Below are positions 1 through 7,186 of a DNA stretch of 17,307 nt, piece after piece (the stretch's first letter is position 1; each line of letters starts with the position of its first letter). The notes beneath the pieces are model-generated. The model worked only from the letters and a program-made list of their open reading frames with translations. It did not search any database and was not told where the DNA came from. Source of the stretch: Sphingomonas sp. UBA1000 (GTDB lineage: Bacteria > Pseudomonadota > Alphaproteobacteria > Sphingomonadales > Sphingomonadaceae); assembly GCA_002291855.1 (NCBI GenBank), contig DBAW01000131.1, positions 1-17,307 of the forward strand, written 5' to 3'. Made by a program: the position numbers and the translations under genes.

Positions 1-653
1 GCCGATCTTTCGACATTGTTGACGGTGGTCGGGTAAGCATAGAGGCCGACTTCGGCCGGAAAGGGCGGCTTCAGGCGCGGCTGGCCCTTCTTGCCTTCAA
101 GGCTTTCGATCATCGCGGTTTCTTCGCCGCAGATATATGCGCCCGCGCCGCGATGGACGAACACGTCGAAATCATAGCCGGAGCCGCAGGCATTCTTGCC
201 CAGAAAGCCCTTGTCATAGGCCTCGGCAACGGCGGCGAACAGCGTCTCCGCCTCGCGGATATATTCGCCGCGAATGTAGATATAGGCCGCGCGCGCACGC
301 ATCGCATAGCCGGCGATCAGCGCCCCTTCGACCAGCTTGTGCGGGTCGTGGCGGATGATCTCGCGGTCCTTGCAGCTGCCCGGCTCCGACTCATCGGCGT
401 TGATGACCAGAAAGCTCGGTTTGCCGGGCTTCGGCTCCTTGGGCATGAAGCTCCACTTCATGCCGGTGGGGAAGCCCGCGCCGCCGCGGCCGCGCAGGCC
501 AGAGGCCTTCACATCCTCGATGATCTGGTCCTGCCCGCGCGCCATCAGCGCCTTGGTATTGTCCCAGTCGCCGCGCTGCATCGCGGCGTCGATCCGCCAC
601 GACTGATAGCCGTAGAGATTGGTGAAGATCCGGTCCTTGTCAGCAAGGCTCAC
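1..653 (-). CDS. nuoF: NADH-quinone oxidoreductase subunit F, 5' part (cut by window edge)
   Basis: This is the N-terminal 217 codons of the 51 kDa complex I subunit, which binds NADH and FMN and passes electrons towards the Fe-S chain. I translated it from the GTG at 653; the product begins VSLADKDRIFTNLYG, as NuoF proteins of this group usually begin. Visible motifs are the glycine-rich RGRGGAGFPTGMKW (about residues 55-67), the NADESEPGSCKDRE block (85-98) and GAGAYICGEETAMIESLEG (170-187). The N3 cluster cysteines lie beyond the window. The GTG overlaps the stop of the preceding small ORF by three bases, so translational coupling is likely. The last residues read NNVERS, whereas the family normally has NNVE followed by T or S; the divergence falls exactly at the sequence edge (see findings). 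Confidence 0.95.
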   Translation of the reverse strand, partial: MSLADKDRIFTNLYGYQSWRIDAAMQRGDWDNTKALMARGQDQIIEDVKASGLRGRGGAGFPTGMKWSFMPKEPKPGKPSFLVINADESEPGSCKDREIIRHDPHKLVEGALIAGYAMRARAAYIYIRGEYIREAETLFAAVAEAYDKGFLGKNACGSGYDFDVFVHRGAGAYICGEETAMIESLEGKKGQPRLKPPFPAEVGLYAYPTTVNNVERS

Positions 654-820
654 GACTTGTCCCCTCCCGACCGGCCGAGGCCGAACACCCCGAAACCGCC
701 GAACAAAAACGCCAGCAGCGCCCAGACCACCCAGCCGTCCCCGTTCAGGAACTTGAGGATCGCCAGCGCCAGAAAGATGATGCCGATGACCGGTGCGCCG
801 GCCTTGGCCGCGCGGGTCAC
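650..820 (-). CDS. small two-helix membrane protein inside the nuo operon
   Basis: A 56-codon ORF fills the gap between nuoE and nuoF. Its GTG start (820-818) overlaps the nuoE stop, and its TGA (652-650) overlaps the nuoF GTG start. Such double GTGA coupling argues strongly that it is translated. The product is basic at the N-terminus (VTRAAKAG). It then has two hydrophobic stretches, about residues 10-25 (PVIGIIFLALAILKFL) and 29-49 (GWVVWALLAFLFGGFGVFGL), and a short polar tail (GRSGGDKS). I do not recognise a named family. Short URFs between nuo genes are known in alphaproteobacteria. A role in complex I assembly or stability is only inferred from position. Confidence 0.75.
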   Translation of the reverse strand: MTRAAKAGAPVIGIIFLALAILKFLNGDGWVVWALLAFLFGGFGVFGLGRSGGDKS

Positions 821-1488
821 TGCCAGTCTCCGCGATAATCATGATTGGCACCGACCATCGCGGTCAGCGTCGTCGGCCCGCCCAGCGGCTCGACCGTGTG
901 CCGCCCCGGCTCCTGCGTGCCGGTCTTGGGCGTTTCGCCACGCGCCAATGCATCGAGGATGGCGACCGTGCGGTCGAAATCCAGATCCTCGTAATTGTCG
1001 TCGTTGATCTGGACCATCGGCGCGGAGGCGCAATTGCCCATGCACTCGACCTCGGTCAGGGTGAACAGCCCGTCGGGCGTCGTCTGCCCCTTGGCCAGCC
1101 CCTTGGACTTGCACGCCGCCATCACATCGTCGGAGCCGCGCAGCATGCACGGCGTCGTCCCGCACACCTGCACATGATAGCGGCCGACCGGGGCCAGATT
1201 GTACATGGTGTAGAAGGTCGCAACCTCATAGGCGCGGATGAACGGCATCTCGATCTGCGCGGCGACATATTCGATCACCGGCACCGGCAGCCAGCCCTGG
1301 GTCTGCGTTTCCGCACCCACCTGACGCTGGGCGAGATCGAGCAGCGGCATCACCGCCGAATGCTGCCGCCCGGCCGGATAGCGGGCGATGATCTCGCGCG
1401 CCTTTACTTCATTCTCGGCCGTCCAGGCGAACGCGCCCCAGCGCGCGCGGACTTCGGCCTCGTCGGGGATCTGCACTGCACCCGCCAT
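817..1488 (-). CDS. nuoE: NADH-quinone oxidoreductase subunit E (24 kDa, [2Fe-2S])
   Basis: The 223-residue product is the thioredoxin-fold 24 kDa subunit of the complex I NADH-oxidising arm, carrying cluster N1a. The four expected ligands are visible: Cys109 and Cys114 (VCGTTPC) and Cys149 and Cys153 (ECMGNC). The N-terminal helical region (AENEVKAREIIARYPAGRQ) and the RAYEVATFYTMYNLAPVG segment (residues 85-102) are typical of the family. The ATG at 1488 shares its A with the nuoD stop (TAATG). The C-terminal 35 residues (TPKTGTQEPGRHTVEPLGG onwards) form a polar tail like the extensions of alphaproteobacterial NuoE. The next gene's GTG overlaps this stop. Confidence 0.97.
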   Translation of the reverse strand: MAGAVQIPDEAEVRARWGAFAWTAENEVKAREIIARYPAGRQHSAVMPLLDLAQRQVGAETQTQGWLPVPVIEYVAAQIEMPFIRAYEVATFYTMYNLAPVGRYHVQVCGTTPCMLRGSDDVMAACKSKGLAKGQTTPDGLFTLTEVECMGNCASAPMVQINDDNYEDLDFDRTVAILDALARGETPKTGTQEPGRHTVEPLGGPTTLTAMVGANHDYRGDWQ

Positions 1489-2720
1489 TACCGATCACAC
1501 TCCCCGAACACGATATCGATGGCCCCCAGAATGGCGGTGACGTCGGCCAGCATGTGGCCCTTGCACATCATGTCCATCGCCTGAAGATGGCTGAACGCGG
1601 TCGGCCGGATCTTGCACCGCCACGGCTTGTTGGTGCCATCGGACACCAGATAGACGCCCAGCTCGCCCTTGGGGCTTTCGGTCGCGACATAGACCTCGCC
1701 GGCCGGGACGTGAAAGCCTTCGGTGTAGAGCTTGAAGTGATGGATCAGCGCTTCCATCGACCGCTTCATCTCGCCGCGCTTGGGCGGCGCGACCTTGCGG
1801 TCGAGGCTGAGCACCGGCCCCTCGGGCATTTCCGACAGGCACTGCTTCATGATCCGCGCCGACTGGCGCACTTCCTCGACGCGCACCATGAACCGGTCAT
1901 AACAGTCGCCGCGCGTGCCGACTGGCACGTCGAACTGCATCCGGTCATACACGTCATAGGGCTGCGACTTGCGCAGATCCCAGGGGATGCCCGACCCACG
2001 GATCATCGGCCCGGAAAAGCCCCAGCGCACCGCATCGTCCTTGCTGACGGTCGCGATGTCGACATTGCGCTGCTTGAAGATGCGGTTGTCGACCACCAGG
2101 CTCATCGCGTCCTCGAACAGGCGCGGCAGCCGCGTGTCGAGCCAGTCGGCAATGTCGGCGAGCAGCTTGACCGGCGCGTCCTGATGGACGCCGCCCGGGC
2201 GGAAATAGGCGGCGTGCATGCGGGCGCCCGACACCCGCTCGTAAAAGTTCATGCAGTCTTCGCGCAGCTCGAACAGCCACAGATTGGGCGTCATCGCGCC
2301 CACGTCCATGACATGGCTGCCCAGATTGAGCAGATGGTTCTTGATGCGCGTCAGCTCAGCCCAGAACACGCGCAGATATTGCGCGCGCAGCGGCACTTCG
2401 ACGTTGAGCAGCTTTTCGATCGCCAGCACATAGGAATATTCCTGCGCCATCGGCGATGCGTAATCGAGCCGGTCGAAATAGGGCACCGACTGCAAATAGG
2501 TGCGCGTCTCGATCAGCTTTTCGGTGCCCCGGTGCAGCAGCCCGACATGCGGATCGACCCGCTCGACAATCTCGCCGTCCAGTTCGAGCACCAGACGGAG
2601 CACGCCGTGCGCGGCCGGATGCTGCGGCCCGAAATTGATCGTATAATTCTGGATCTCGACATCGCCGGCGGGCGCAGCGGCCGCGTCCGACATCTGGAGA
2701 TCGCTGATCGCCTCAGCCAT
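1488..2720 (-). CDS. nuoD: NADH-quinone oxidoreductase subunit D (49 kDa)
   Basis: The 410-residue product is the 49 kDa subunit of the peripheral arm, which forms the quinone-binding pocket together with NuoB. Seen in the sequence are the GPQHPAAHGVLRL motif (residues 31-43), HVGLLHRGTEKLIE (58-71) and the C-terminal HLQAMDMMCKGHMLADVTAILGAIDIVFGECDR, whose last part is highly conserved. I chose the ATG at 2720 because GGAGGG lies eight bases upstream. An in-frame ATG at 2744 within a duplicated segment would add eight residues (MAISRRAR). The start overlaps the end of nuoC by eight bases. NuoC and NuoD are separate here, unlike the fused NuoCD of enterobacteria. Confidence 0.97.
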   Translation of the reverse strand: MAEAISDLQMSDAAAAPAGDVEIQNYTINFGPQHPAAHGVLRLVLELDGEIVERVDPHVGLLHRGTEKLIETRTYLQSVPYFDRLDYASPMAQEYSYVLAIEKLLNVEVPLRAQYLRVFWAELTRIKNHLLNLGSHVMDVGAMTPNLWLFELREDCMNFYERVSGARMHAAYFRPGGVHQDAPVKLLADIADWLDTRLPRLFEDAMSLVVDNRIFKQRNVDIATVSKDDAVRWGFSGPMIRGSGIPWDLRKSQPYDVYDRMQFDVPVGTRGDCYDRFMVRVEEVRQSARIMKQCLSEMPEGPVLSLDRKVAPPKRGEMKRSMEALIHHFKLYTEGFHVPAGEVYVATESPKGELGVYLVSDGTNKPWRCKIRPTAFSHLQAMDMMCKGHMLADVTAILGAIDIVFGECDR

Positions 2721-3468
2721 TCTTGCCCTCCGGCTGATCGCCATTCTTGCCCTGCGGCCGGTCCGCCGCCGCGCCGCCCGACACATTGACCGTGCCGGCA
2801 CGGGCGATCTGATCGGCGGTCAGCGGCGTCGGCGCGCCCTGCGCCGCCGGCTGATGGCCGCCGGCCTTTTCATCGCCCGGAAGCACATAATCGGCCCCTT
2901 CCCAGGGGCTGGTGAAATCGAACGCGCGGAAATCCTGCGTCAGCCGCACCGGTTCATAGATCACGCGCTTATGCTCTTCGGAATAGCGCATCTCGACATA
3001 GCCGGTCAGCGGGAAATCCTTGCGCAGCGGATGGCCGCGAAAGCCGTAATCGGTCAGGATGCGCCGCAGGTCGGGATTGCCGTCGAACAGCACCCCGTAC
3101 ATGTCGTAAACCTCGCGCTCCAGCCAGCCGGCGACCGGCCACAGACCGGTTACCGACGGCACCGGGGTCGCCTCGTCGGTCGACAGCTTCACCCGGATGC
3201 GGTGGTTTTTGGTCAGCGACAGCAGGTGATAGACGACCTCGAACCGCTCGGCCCGGTCGGGATAGTCGACGCCCGCAATCTCCATCAGCTGCTGATAGCC
3301 GAAATCGTCGCGCAGCGTGCGCAGCACCTCGATCACGGCGTCGCGGCGCACGGTCAGCGTCACTTCGAACACCTGCTCGACAGCGTCCACCAGCCGGTCG
3401 CCCAGCACCGGCGCGATCGCCGCGATCACGCCGTCATTGCTCGCCTGTCGCGGGGCGGGGGAAAGCAT
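2713..3468 (-). CDS. nuoC: NADH-quinone oxidoreductase subunit C (30 kDa)
   Basis: The 251-residue product is the 30 kDa subunit of the complex I connecting module. The family signature is clear at about residues 117-153 (LEREVYDMYGVLFDGNPDLR, then the RRILTDYGFRGHPLRKDFPL part), followed by VEMRYSEEHKRVIYEPV. From about residue 200 the tail is low-complexity and ends in a near-repeat (QGKNGDQPEGKNG); it is probably disordered. I chose the ATG at 3468, two bases after the nuoB stop. An in-frame GTG two codons upstream (3474) overlaps that stop and is an alternative. No strong Shine-Dalgarno is visible, so coupling to nuoB translation is likely. Confidence 0.95.
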   Translation of the reverse strand: MLSPAPRQASNDGVIAAIAPVLGDRLVDAVEQVFEVTLTVRRDAVIEVLRTLRDDFGYQQLMEIAGVDYPDRAERFEVVYHLLSLTKNHRIRVKLSTDEATPVPSVTGLWPVAGWLEREVYDMYGVLFDGNPDLRRILTDYGFRGHPLRKDFPLTGYVEMRYSEEHKRVIYEPVRLTQDFRAFDFTSPWEGADYVLPGDEKAGGHQPAAQGAPTPLTADQIARAGTVNVSGGAAADRPQGKNGDQPEGKNG

Positions 3469-3470
3469 CG

Positions 3471-4022
3471 TCACCGCTCGATCGTCCCTTCGCGGCGGAT
3501 CTTCCGCTGCAGCTGCATGATGCCGTAAAGCAGCGCTTCGGCGGTCGGCGGGCAGCCGGGGACATAGATGTCGACCGGCACGATGCGGTCGCAGCCACGC
3601 ACCACCGAATAGCTGTAATGATAATAGCCGCCGCCATTGGCGCAGCTGCCCATCGAGATGACGTAGCGCGGTTCCGACATCTGGTCGTAAACGCGGCGCA
3701 GCGCCGGGGCCATCTTGTTGCACAGCGTGCCGGCGACGATCATCACGTCCGACTGGCGCGGGCTGGCGCGCGGGGCGACGCCGAACCGCTCAAGGTCATA
3801 GCGCGGCATGTTGACGTGGATCATCTCGACCGCGCAGCAGGCCAGACCGAACGTCATCCACCACAATGAGCCGGTGCGCGCCCACTGGAACAGCTCCTCG
3901 GTCGAGGTGACGAGAAAGCCCTTGTCGGTCAGCTCGCTGTTCAGATCATTGAAGAACGCCTGATCGGGGGCCGTCCCTGCGGGCGGAACCGCCTGTCCGG
4001 CGGGGCTGAGCGTCACTCCCAT
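3471..4022 (-). CDS. nuoB: NADH-quinone oxidoreductase subunit B (N2 cluster)
   Basis: The 183-residue product is the PSST-type subunit that carries cluster N2, the last Fe-S centre before quinone. The ligands are visible as the tandem Cys62-Cys63 (GLACCAVEM), Cys127 (MGSCANGGGYY) and Cys157 (VPGCPPTAEAL). The N-terminal 20 residues (MGVTLSPAGQAVPPAGTAPD) are variable and the conserved core starts near residue 22. I chose the ATG at 4022, preceded by GAAGGGAG; it overlaps the nuoA stop region by ten bases. A GTG two codons downstream is an alternative. The gene lies between nuoA and nuoC in the standard order. Confidence 0.97.
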   Translation of the reverse strand: MGVTLSPAGQAVPPAGTAPDQAFFNDLNSELTDKGFLVTSTEELFQWARTGSLWWMTFGLACCAVEMIHVNMPRYDLERFGVAPRASPRQSDVMIVAGTLCNKMAPALRRVYDQMSEPRYVISMGSCANGGGYYHYSYSVVRGCDRIVPVDIYVPGCPPTAEALLYGIMQLQRKIRREGTIER

Positions 4023-4390
4023 TCCAGGGCTCCCTTCTTCCAGGCATAGACATAGCCGAGCACCAGTTCGCCCAGGAAAATCATCATCGCGGCCCATGCC
4101 GCCCAGCCGGTGCCCATCAGCGACACCGCCCAGGGAAACAGGAACGCAGCTTCGAGGTCGAAGATGATGAACAGGATCGCGACCAGATAGAAACGCACGT
4201 CGAACTGGCTGCGGCTGTCCTCGAACGCGGGAAAGCCGCATTCATATTCGCTGAGCTTTTCGGGATAGGGCTTGTGCGCGCCGGTCAGCCGCGACACGGC
4301 CATCGGCAGGAACACAAAGGCGCAGGACAGGATCAGCGCCACGGCGAGGAACAGCAGGATCGGCAGATAGCCGGCGGCGACGGACGCCAT
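4013..4390 (-). CDS. nuoA: NADH-quinone oxidoreductase subunit A
   Basis: The 125-residue integral membrane subunit is the first gene of the operon. Three hydrophobic segments are visible, about residues 8-30, 66-88 and 95-115. The conserved loop between the first two contains the YECGFPAFEDSRSQFDVRFY motif, with the cysteine known to become exposed in the deactive enzyme. FDLEAAFLFPWA in the second helix carries the conserved acidic residues. The ATG at 4390 has GGAG seven bases upstream; a TTG four codons earlier is in frame but less likely. A candidate promoter lies about 55 bases upstream. Confidence 0.97.
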   Translation of the reverse strand: MASVAAGYLPILLFLAVALILSCAFVFLPMAVSRLTGAHKPYPEKLSEYECGFPAFEDSRSQFDVRFYLVAILFIIFDLEAAFLFPWAVSLMGTGWAAWAAMMIFLGELVLGYVYAWKKGALEWE

Positions 4391-4445
4391 GTTCAACTCC
4401 AATCACAAGCCACCCGAACCGGCACACCCGGCGGACTTGGGCGGC

Positions 4446-4474
4446 CATCTAGGCCGCTCGCGCGGCCGACGCAA
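4446..4474 (-). promoter_or_regulatory. candidate promoter of the nuo operon
   Basis: On the minus strand TTGCGT (4474-4469) is followed after 17 bases by TAGATG (4451-4446). This would place the start of transcription near 4440 and give a leader of about 50 bases before nuoA. The same pattern occurs in front of the 6S RNA and efp. The -10 region sits between alternating GCGGCC/GGCCGC arms (4441-4446, 4452-4457, 4462-4467), which could form mutually exclusive hairpins or act as an operator. This rests on pattern only. Confidence 0.35.
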
Positions 4475-4593
4475 CCATTTCCCGGCTCCGGAAAAAACCC
4501 GGTCGCACAGGCGACGGCATCGATTGAAAAGGCTGTTGGAAACGATGATCGGCGCTTAGGATCAGGCCCGGCGCAAACAGGGAGAACAGCCTC

Positions 4594-5085
4594 ATGCAAC
4601 CCATTATAGCCGGCCTGGCGCTCGCTATGGCCATCACGGTTCCCGGGCCGGTCAACAGCCGCGCGGGCGCGCAGGCGACGGCCCCGGTCTCGGCCACGCC
4701 GCAATCGGTCGTCAAGGCGCTGCAGGATGCCGGCTACAAGGCCGAACTGACCAAGGATTCGGCCGGCGATCCGCTGATCCACAGCGCCTCGGGCGGCGCG
4801 CGCTTCTCGATCTTCTTCTATGGCTGCGAGAACGGCACCGGCTGCGGCGAGATCCAATTCTATGCCGGCTGGACCGACAAGATCAGCCTTGAGCGGATCA
4901 ACCAGTGGAACCGCACCCACCGGTTCGGCCGCGCCTATCTGGACGACAAGGGCGAGGTGAACATCGAATATGACATCAACCTCGAACAGGCATCGATCGG
5001 CGGCGCGCTGTTCCGCAACGATCTGGATCTGTGGACGCGGCTGATGGCGCGGTTTCAGGCGTTCGTGGCGGGCAAGGACGATTGA
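4594..5085 (+). CDS. exported YbjN-domain protein
   Basis: The 163-residue product has a hydrophobic N-terminal stretch (IIAGLALAMAITVPGPV, residues 4-20), and Ala-x-Ala cleavage is plausible near residues 24-28. The mature part resembles the YbjN domain: a helix-strand start (SVVKALQDAGYKAELT), a strand pair (ARFSIFFYGCENGTGCGEIQF), then ISLERINQWNRTHRFGRAYLDDKGEVNIEYDINLE and a C-terminal helix. Two cysteines, 78 and 84, could form a disulphide outside the cytoplasm. YbjN proteins resemble type III secretion chaperones in fold, but their function is poorly defined. AGGGAG at 4579-4584 lies nine bases before the ATG. The gene is divergent from nuoA. A weak promoter candidate (TTGGAA at 4536, TAGGAT at 4557) is not convincing. 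Confidence 0.85.
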   Translation: MQPIIAGLALAMAITVPGPVNSRAGAQATAPVSATPQSVVKALQDAGYKAELTKDSAGDPLIHSASGGARFSIFFYGCENGTGCGEIQFYAGWTDKISLERINQWNRTHRFGRAYLDDKGEVNIEYDINLEQASIGGALFRNDLDLWTRLMARFQAFVAGKDD

Positions 5086-5093
5086 GCGCCGCC

Positions 5094-5113
5094 CGCCCGG
5101 CCATCGCCGGGCG
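5094..5113. other. perfect hairpin between the two exported-protein genes
   Basis: An eight-base-pair GC stem (CGCCCGGC / GCCGGGCG) with a CATC loop lies just after the YbjN-like gene's stop. No T tract follows, so it is not a classical intrinsic terminator. It could attenuate or protect the upstream message. Confidence 0.5.
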
Positions 5114-5137
5114 CATACGGCTTGAGGGAGGATGAGG

Positions 5138-5620
5138 ATGCGCCGACCGGTTCTGATCGCCTTGCTGCTGTCCGCCTATGGCGCGACCGGGGCGTGGGGC
5201 AGCCCCCGCCCCCCGGTCTCTGCCCGCCAGCCATCGTTGGTGGGGCCGGTCTGGACGCTCAGCGAATATCGGCCCGCCGGCGGCGGCCCGCCGATCCGTC
5301 CGGCCGAGAGCGAAATCTACCAGCTCGGCTTTCAGGAGGGCGGACGGCTGACCGCGCGGCTGTCATGCAATCGCGGCACCGGGCGCTGGGCGGCAAAGAA
5401 CGGCCGGGCGGCGACAGGGTCGATCACCATCGGTCCCATCGCGGCAACGATGCGCGGCTGCCTGCCGGGCAATCTCGACCGGCTGGCTGCCGATCTCGAC
5501 CGGGTGCGCGCCTATGCGATCAAGGCCGGGCGGCTGCACCTCACCATCGCGCCCGATGCGCGCGCGACCGAAGGCGGCACGGCAGGCGGCGGCGATTATG
5601 TGTGGACGCCGGGCGGCTGA
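5138..5620 (+). CDS. exported META (HslJ-like) domain protein
   Basis: The 160-residue product begins with a typical signal peptide (MRRPVLIALLLSAYGATGAWG). The rest fits the META domain: a first strand with VWTLSEY (residues 38-44), LGFQEGGRLTARLSCNRGTG (63-82) where the family has a GR-x-GCN-x-G pattern, and ITIGPIAATMRGC (96-108). It ends VWTPGG. Cys77 and Cys108 are probably paired. META proteins are envelope proteins, some linked to heat shock or novobiocin resistance in enterobacteria; the role here is unknown. GGAGG ends seven bases before the ATG at 5138. An ATG at 5132 would sit directly against that site, so I prefer 5138. Confidence 0.8.
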   Translation: MRRPVLIALLLSAYGATGAWGSPRPPVSARQPSLVGPVWTLSEYRPAGGGPPIRPAESEIYQLGFQEGGRLTARLSCNRGTGRWAAKNGRAATGSITIGPIAATMRGCLPGNLDRLAADLDRVRAYAIKAGRLHLTIAPDARATEGGTAGGGDYVWTPGG

Positions 5621-5625
5621 ACCCG

Positions 5626-5641
5626 GCGCGGCTGGCCGCGC
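5626..5641. other. hairpin between convergent genes
   Basis: GCGCGG (5626-5631) pairs with CCGCGC (5636-5641) around a CTGG loop, in the 21-base gap between the META gene and the oppositely transcribed phosphatase gene. There is no T run on either strand. It may act as a weak bidirectional terminator. Confidence 0.35.
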
Positions 5642-6442
5642 TCAGCGCAGCGCGGTGGCAACCAGCTTGTGCAGCTTGGACTGAAGCGCGTCATTCGCGG
5701 CCAGCACCTCGCGCCGCTCGCGCGGCCGGTCCCCGCCGCGGAAATCGGTCACGAACCCGCCGGCTTCGCGCACCAGCAGGATGCCGGCGGCGACGTCCCA
5801 GTCATTCAGCCCCGATTCCCAGAAGCCGTCATACCGGCCCGCCGCGACCCATGCGAGGTCGAGCGCCGCCGAGCCGAGGCGGCGAATGCCCGCCACTTCG
5901 GGCGCGACGAGCCCGAAGATCCGCGCCCATTGCGCCATGTCGCCATGCCCCTTGAACGGGATGCCGGTGGCGACCAGCGCCTCGTCGAGGTTGCGGCGCG
6001 ACGACACACGCAGCCGCTGATCCTGCAGCCACGCCCCCCGGCCCTTTTCGGCCCAGAAGCTTTCATCGGTCAGCGGCTGATAGATCAGGCCGGTCGTCAC
6101 CTCGCCCGACGGCTCCTCGACCGCGATGGAAATCGCGAAATGCGGAATACCGTGCAGAAAGTTGGACGTGCCGTCGAGCGGATCGATGATCCAGCGCGGC
6201 TTGGCCGGATCGCCCTCGATGGTGCCGCCTTCCTCAAGCAGAAAGCCCCAGTCGGGCCGCGCCTTGCGCAGTTCCTCGACCAGGGTCTGCTCGGCGCGCT
6301 TGTCGGCCATCGACACGAAATCGGCCGGGCCTTTGCGCGAGACCTGAAGGTGCTGAACCTCGTTGAAGTCGCGGCGCAGGCGCGGCCCCGCCTTGCGGGC
6401 GGCGCGCTCCATGACAGTCAGCAGGCCGGAATGGGAAGGCAT
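5642..6442 (-). CDS. inositol monophosphatase family protein
   Basis: The 266-residue product belongs to the Mg2+-dependent, Li+-sensitive phosphatase superfamily (SuhB/IMPase). Seen in order are the ADFVSMADKRAEQTL region (about residues 40-54), the metal-ligand glutamates in LLEEGGTIEG (68-77), the signature WIIDPLDGTSNFLHGIPHFA (84-103) and the C-terminal WDVAAGILLVREAGG. The substrate could be inositol phosphate, a related sugar phosphate or 3'-phosphoadenosine phosphate. SuhB of E. coli also acts in rRNA antitermination, but that cannot be read from sequence here. I chose the ATG at 6442, with GGAG about 11 bases upstream. The gene follows efp after 62 bases and may be co-transcribed with it. 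Confidence 0.92.
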   Translation of the reverse strand: MPSHSGLLTVMERAARKAGPRLRRDFNEVQHLQVSRKGPADFVSMADKRAEQTLVEELRKARPDWGFLLEEGGTIEGDPAKPRWIIDPLDGTSNFLHGIPHFAISIAVEEPSGEVTTGLIYQPLTDESFWAEKGRGAWLQDQRLRVSSRRNLDEALVATGIPFKGHGDMAQWARIFGLVAPEVAGIRRLGSAALDLAWVAAGRYDGFWESGLNDWDVAAGILLVREAGGFVTDFRGGDRPRERREVLAANDALQSKLHKLVATALR

Positions 6443-6455
6443 TGCATCAATCTCC

Positions 6456-6477
6456 GCCCGGCGCACGCGCGCCGGGC
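6456..6477. other. hairpin between efp and the phosphatase gene
   Basis: GCCCGGCG (6456-6463) and CGCCGGGC (6470-6477) are perfect inverted repeats with a six-base loop, located between the efp stop and the ribosome-binding region of the next gene. There is no T tract. It could be a partial terminator or a processing site. Confidence 0.4.
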
Positions 6478-6504
6478 CATCGGGTCACAGGGAAACGGGG
6501 CGGA

Positions 6505-7068
6505 TCAGTCCGCCCGCTTCACATATTCGCGCGCATAGACGTCGACGACGATGCGCGTGCCGCTGGCGATATGCGGCGGCACCATCACGCGCACGCCATT
6601 GTCGAGCACTGCCGGCTTGTAGCTGGACGAGGCGGTCTGCCCCTTCACCACGGCATCGGCCTCGACGATGGTCGCCTCGATCGTGTCGGGCAGCTGCACC
6701 GAAATCGGCTTTTCCTCGTGCAGTTCCAGGATCACGTCCATCCCGTCCTGCAGGAACGCCACCTCGTCGCCCAGCATGTCGGTCGACAGGGTGATCTGGT
6801 CGTAAGTTTCCTTGTCCATGAAGGTCAGCTGGTCGCCGTCACGGAACAGGAACTGGAAATCCTTGGTGTCGAGCCGCACGCGCTCGACGCGCTCGTCGGA
6901 GCGGAACCGGTTGTTGGTCTTGCGCCCGTCGATCAGGTTCTTCATCTCGACCTGCATATAGGCGCCGCCCTTGCCGGGCTGGGTGTGCTGGATCTTCACC
7001 GCCCGCCACAGGCCGCCTTCGAACTCGATGATGTTGCCGGGGCGAATGTCGACGCCGCTGATCTTCAT
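6505..7068 (-). CDS. efp: translation elongation factor P
   Basis: The 187-residue product has the normal EF-P length and three-domain form. EF-P enters the ribosomal E site and relieves stalling at consecutive prolines. The N-terminal KOW-like domain reads MKISGVDIRPGNIIEFEGG. The tip of domain I has Lys33 in the TQPGKGGAY loop, the residue that is modified in EF-P proteins of the lysine type; it is not the Arg of the rhamnosylated type. The C-terminal OB domain ends SGTRIVVDVYAREYVKRAD. No modification enzyme gene is in the window. GAGACGG precedes the ATG. A good promoter candidate lies 36-64 bases upstream. Confidence 0.97.
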   Translation of the reverse strand: MKISGVDIRPGNIIEFEGGLWRAVKIQHTQPGKGGAYMQVEMKNLIDGRKTNNRFRSDERVERVRLDTKDFQFLFRDGDQLTFMDKETYDQITLSTDMLGDEVAFLQDGMDVILELHEEKPISVQLPDTIEATIVEADAVVKGQTASSSYKPAVLDNGVRVMVPPHIASGTRIVVDVYAREYVKRAD

Positions 7069-7103
7069 GAACCGTCTCGCTGATGAGAAAAGAGCCGGCG
7101 CGC

Positions 7104-7132
7104 CCTCTAGCCGCCATCGCCCGCGCGGGCAA
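7104..7132 (-). promoter_or_regulatory. candidate efp promoter
   Basis: On the minus strand TTGCCC (7132-7127) and TAGAGG (7109-7104) are 17 bases apart. The predicted start near 7098 leaves a leader of about 30 bases. The match in layout to the 6S RNA and nuo candidates supports it. The tandem 14-base repeats lie some 55 bases further upstream. Confidence 0.4.
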
Positions 7133-7186
7133 GCGCGCGCCGCGCCATGGCCCCGCCCCCGGCCCGAAACAGGACGGCCAGAGCGA

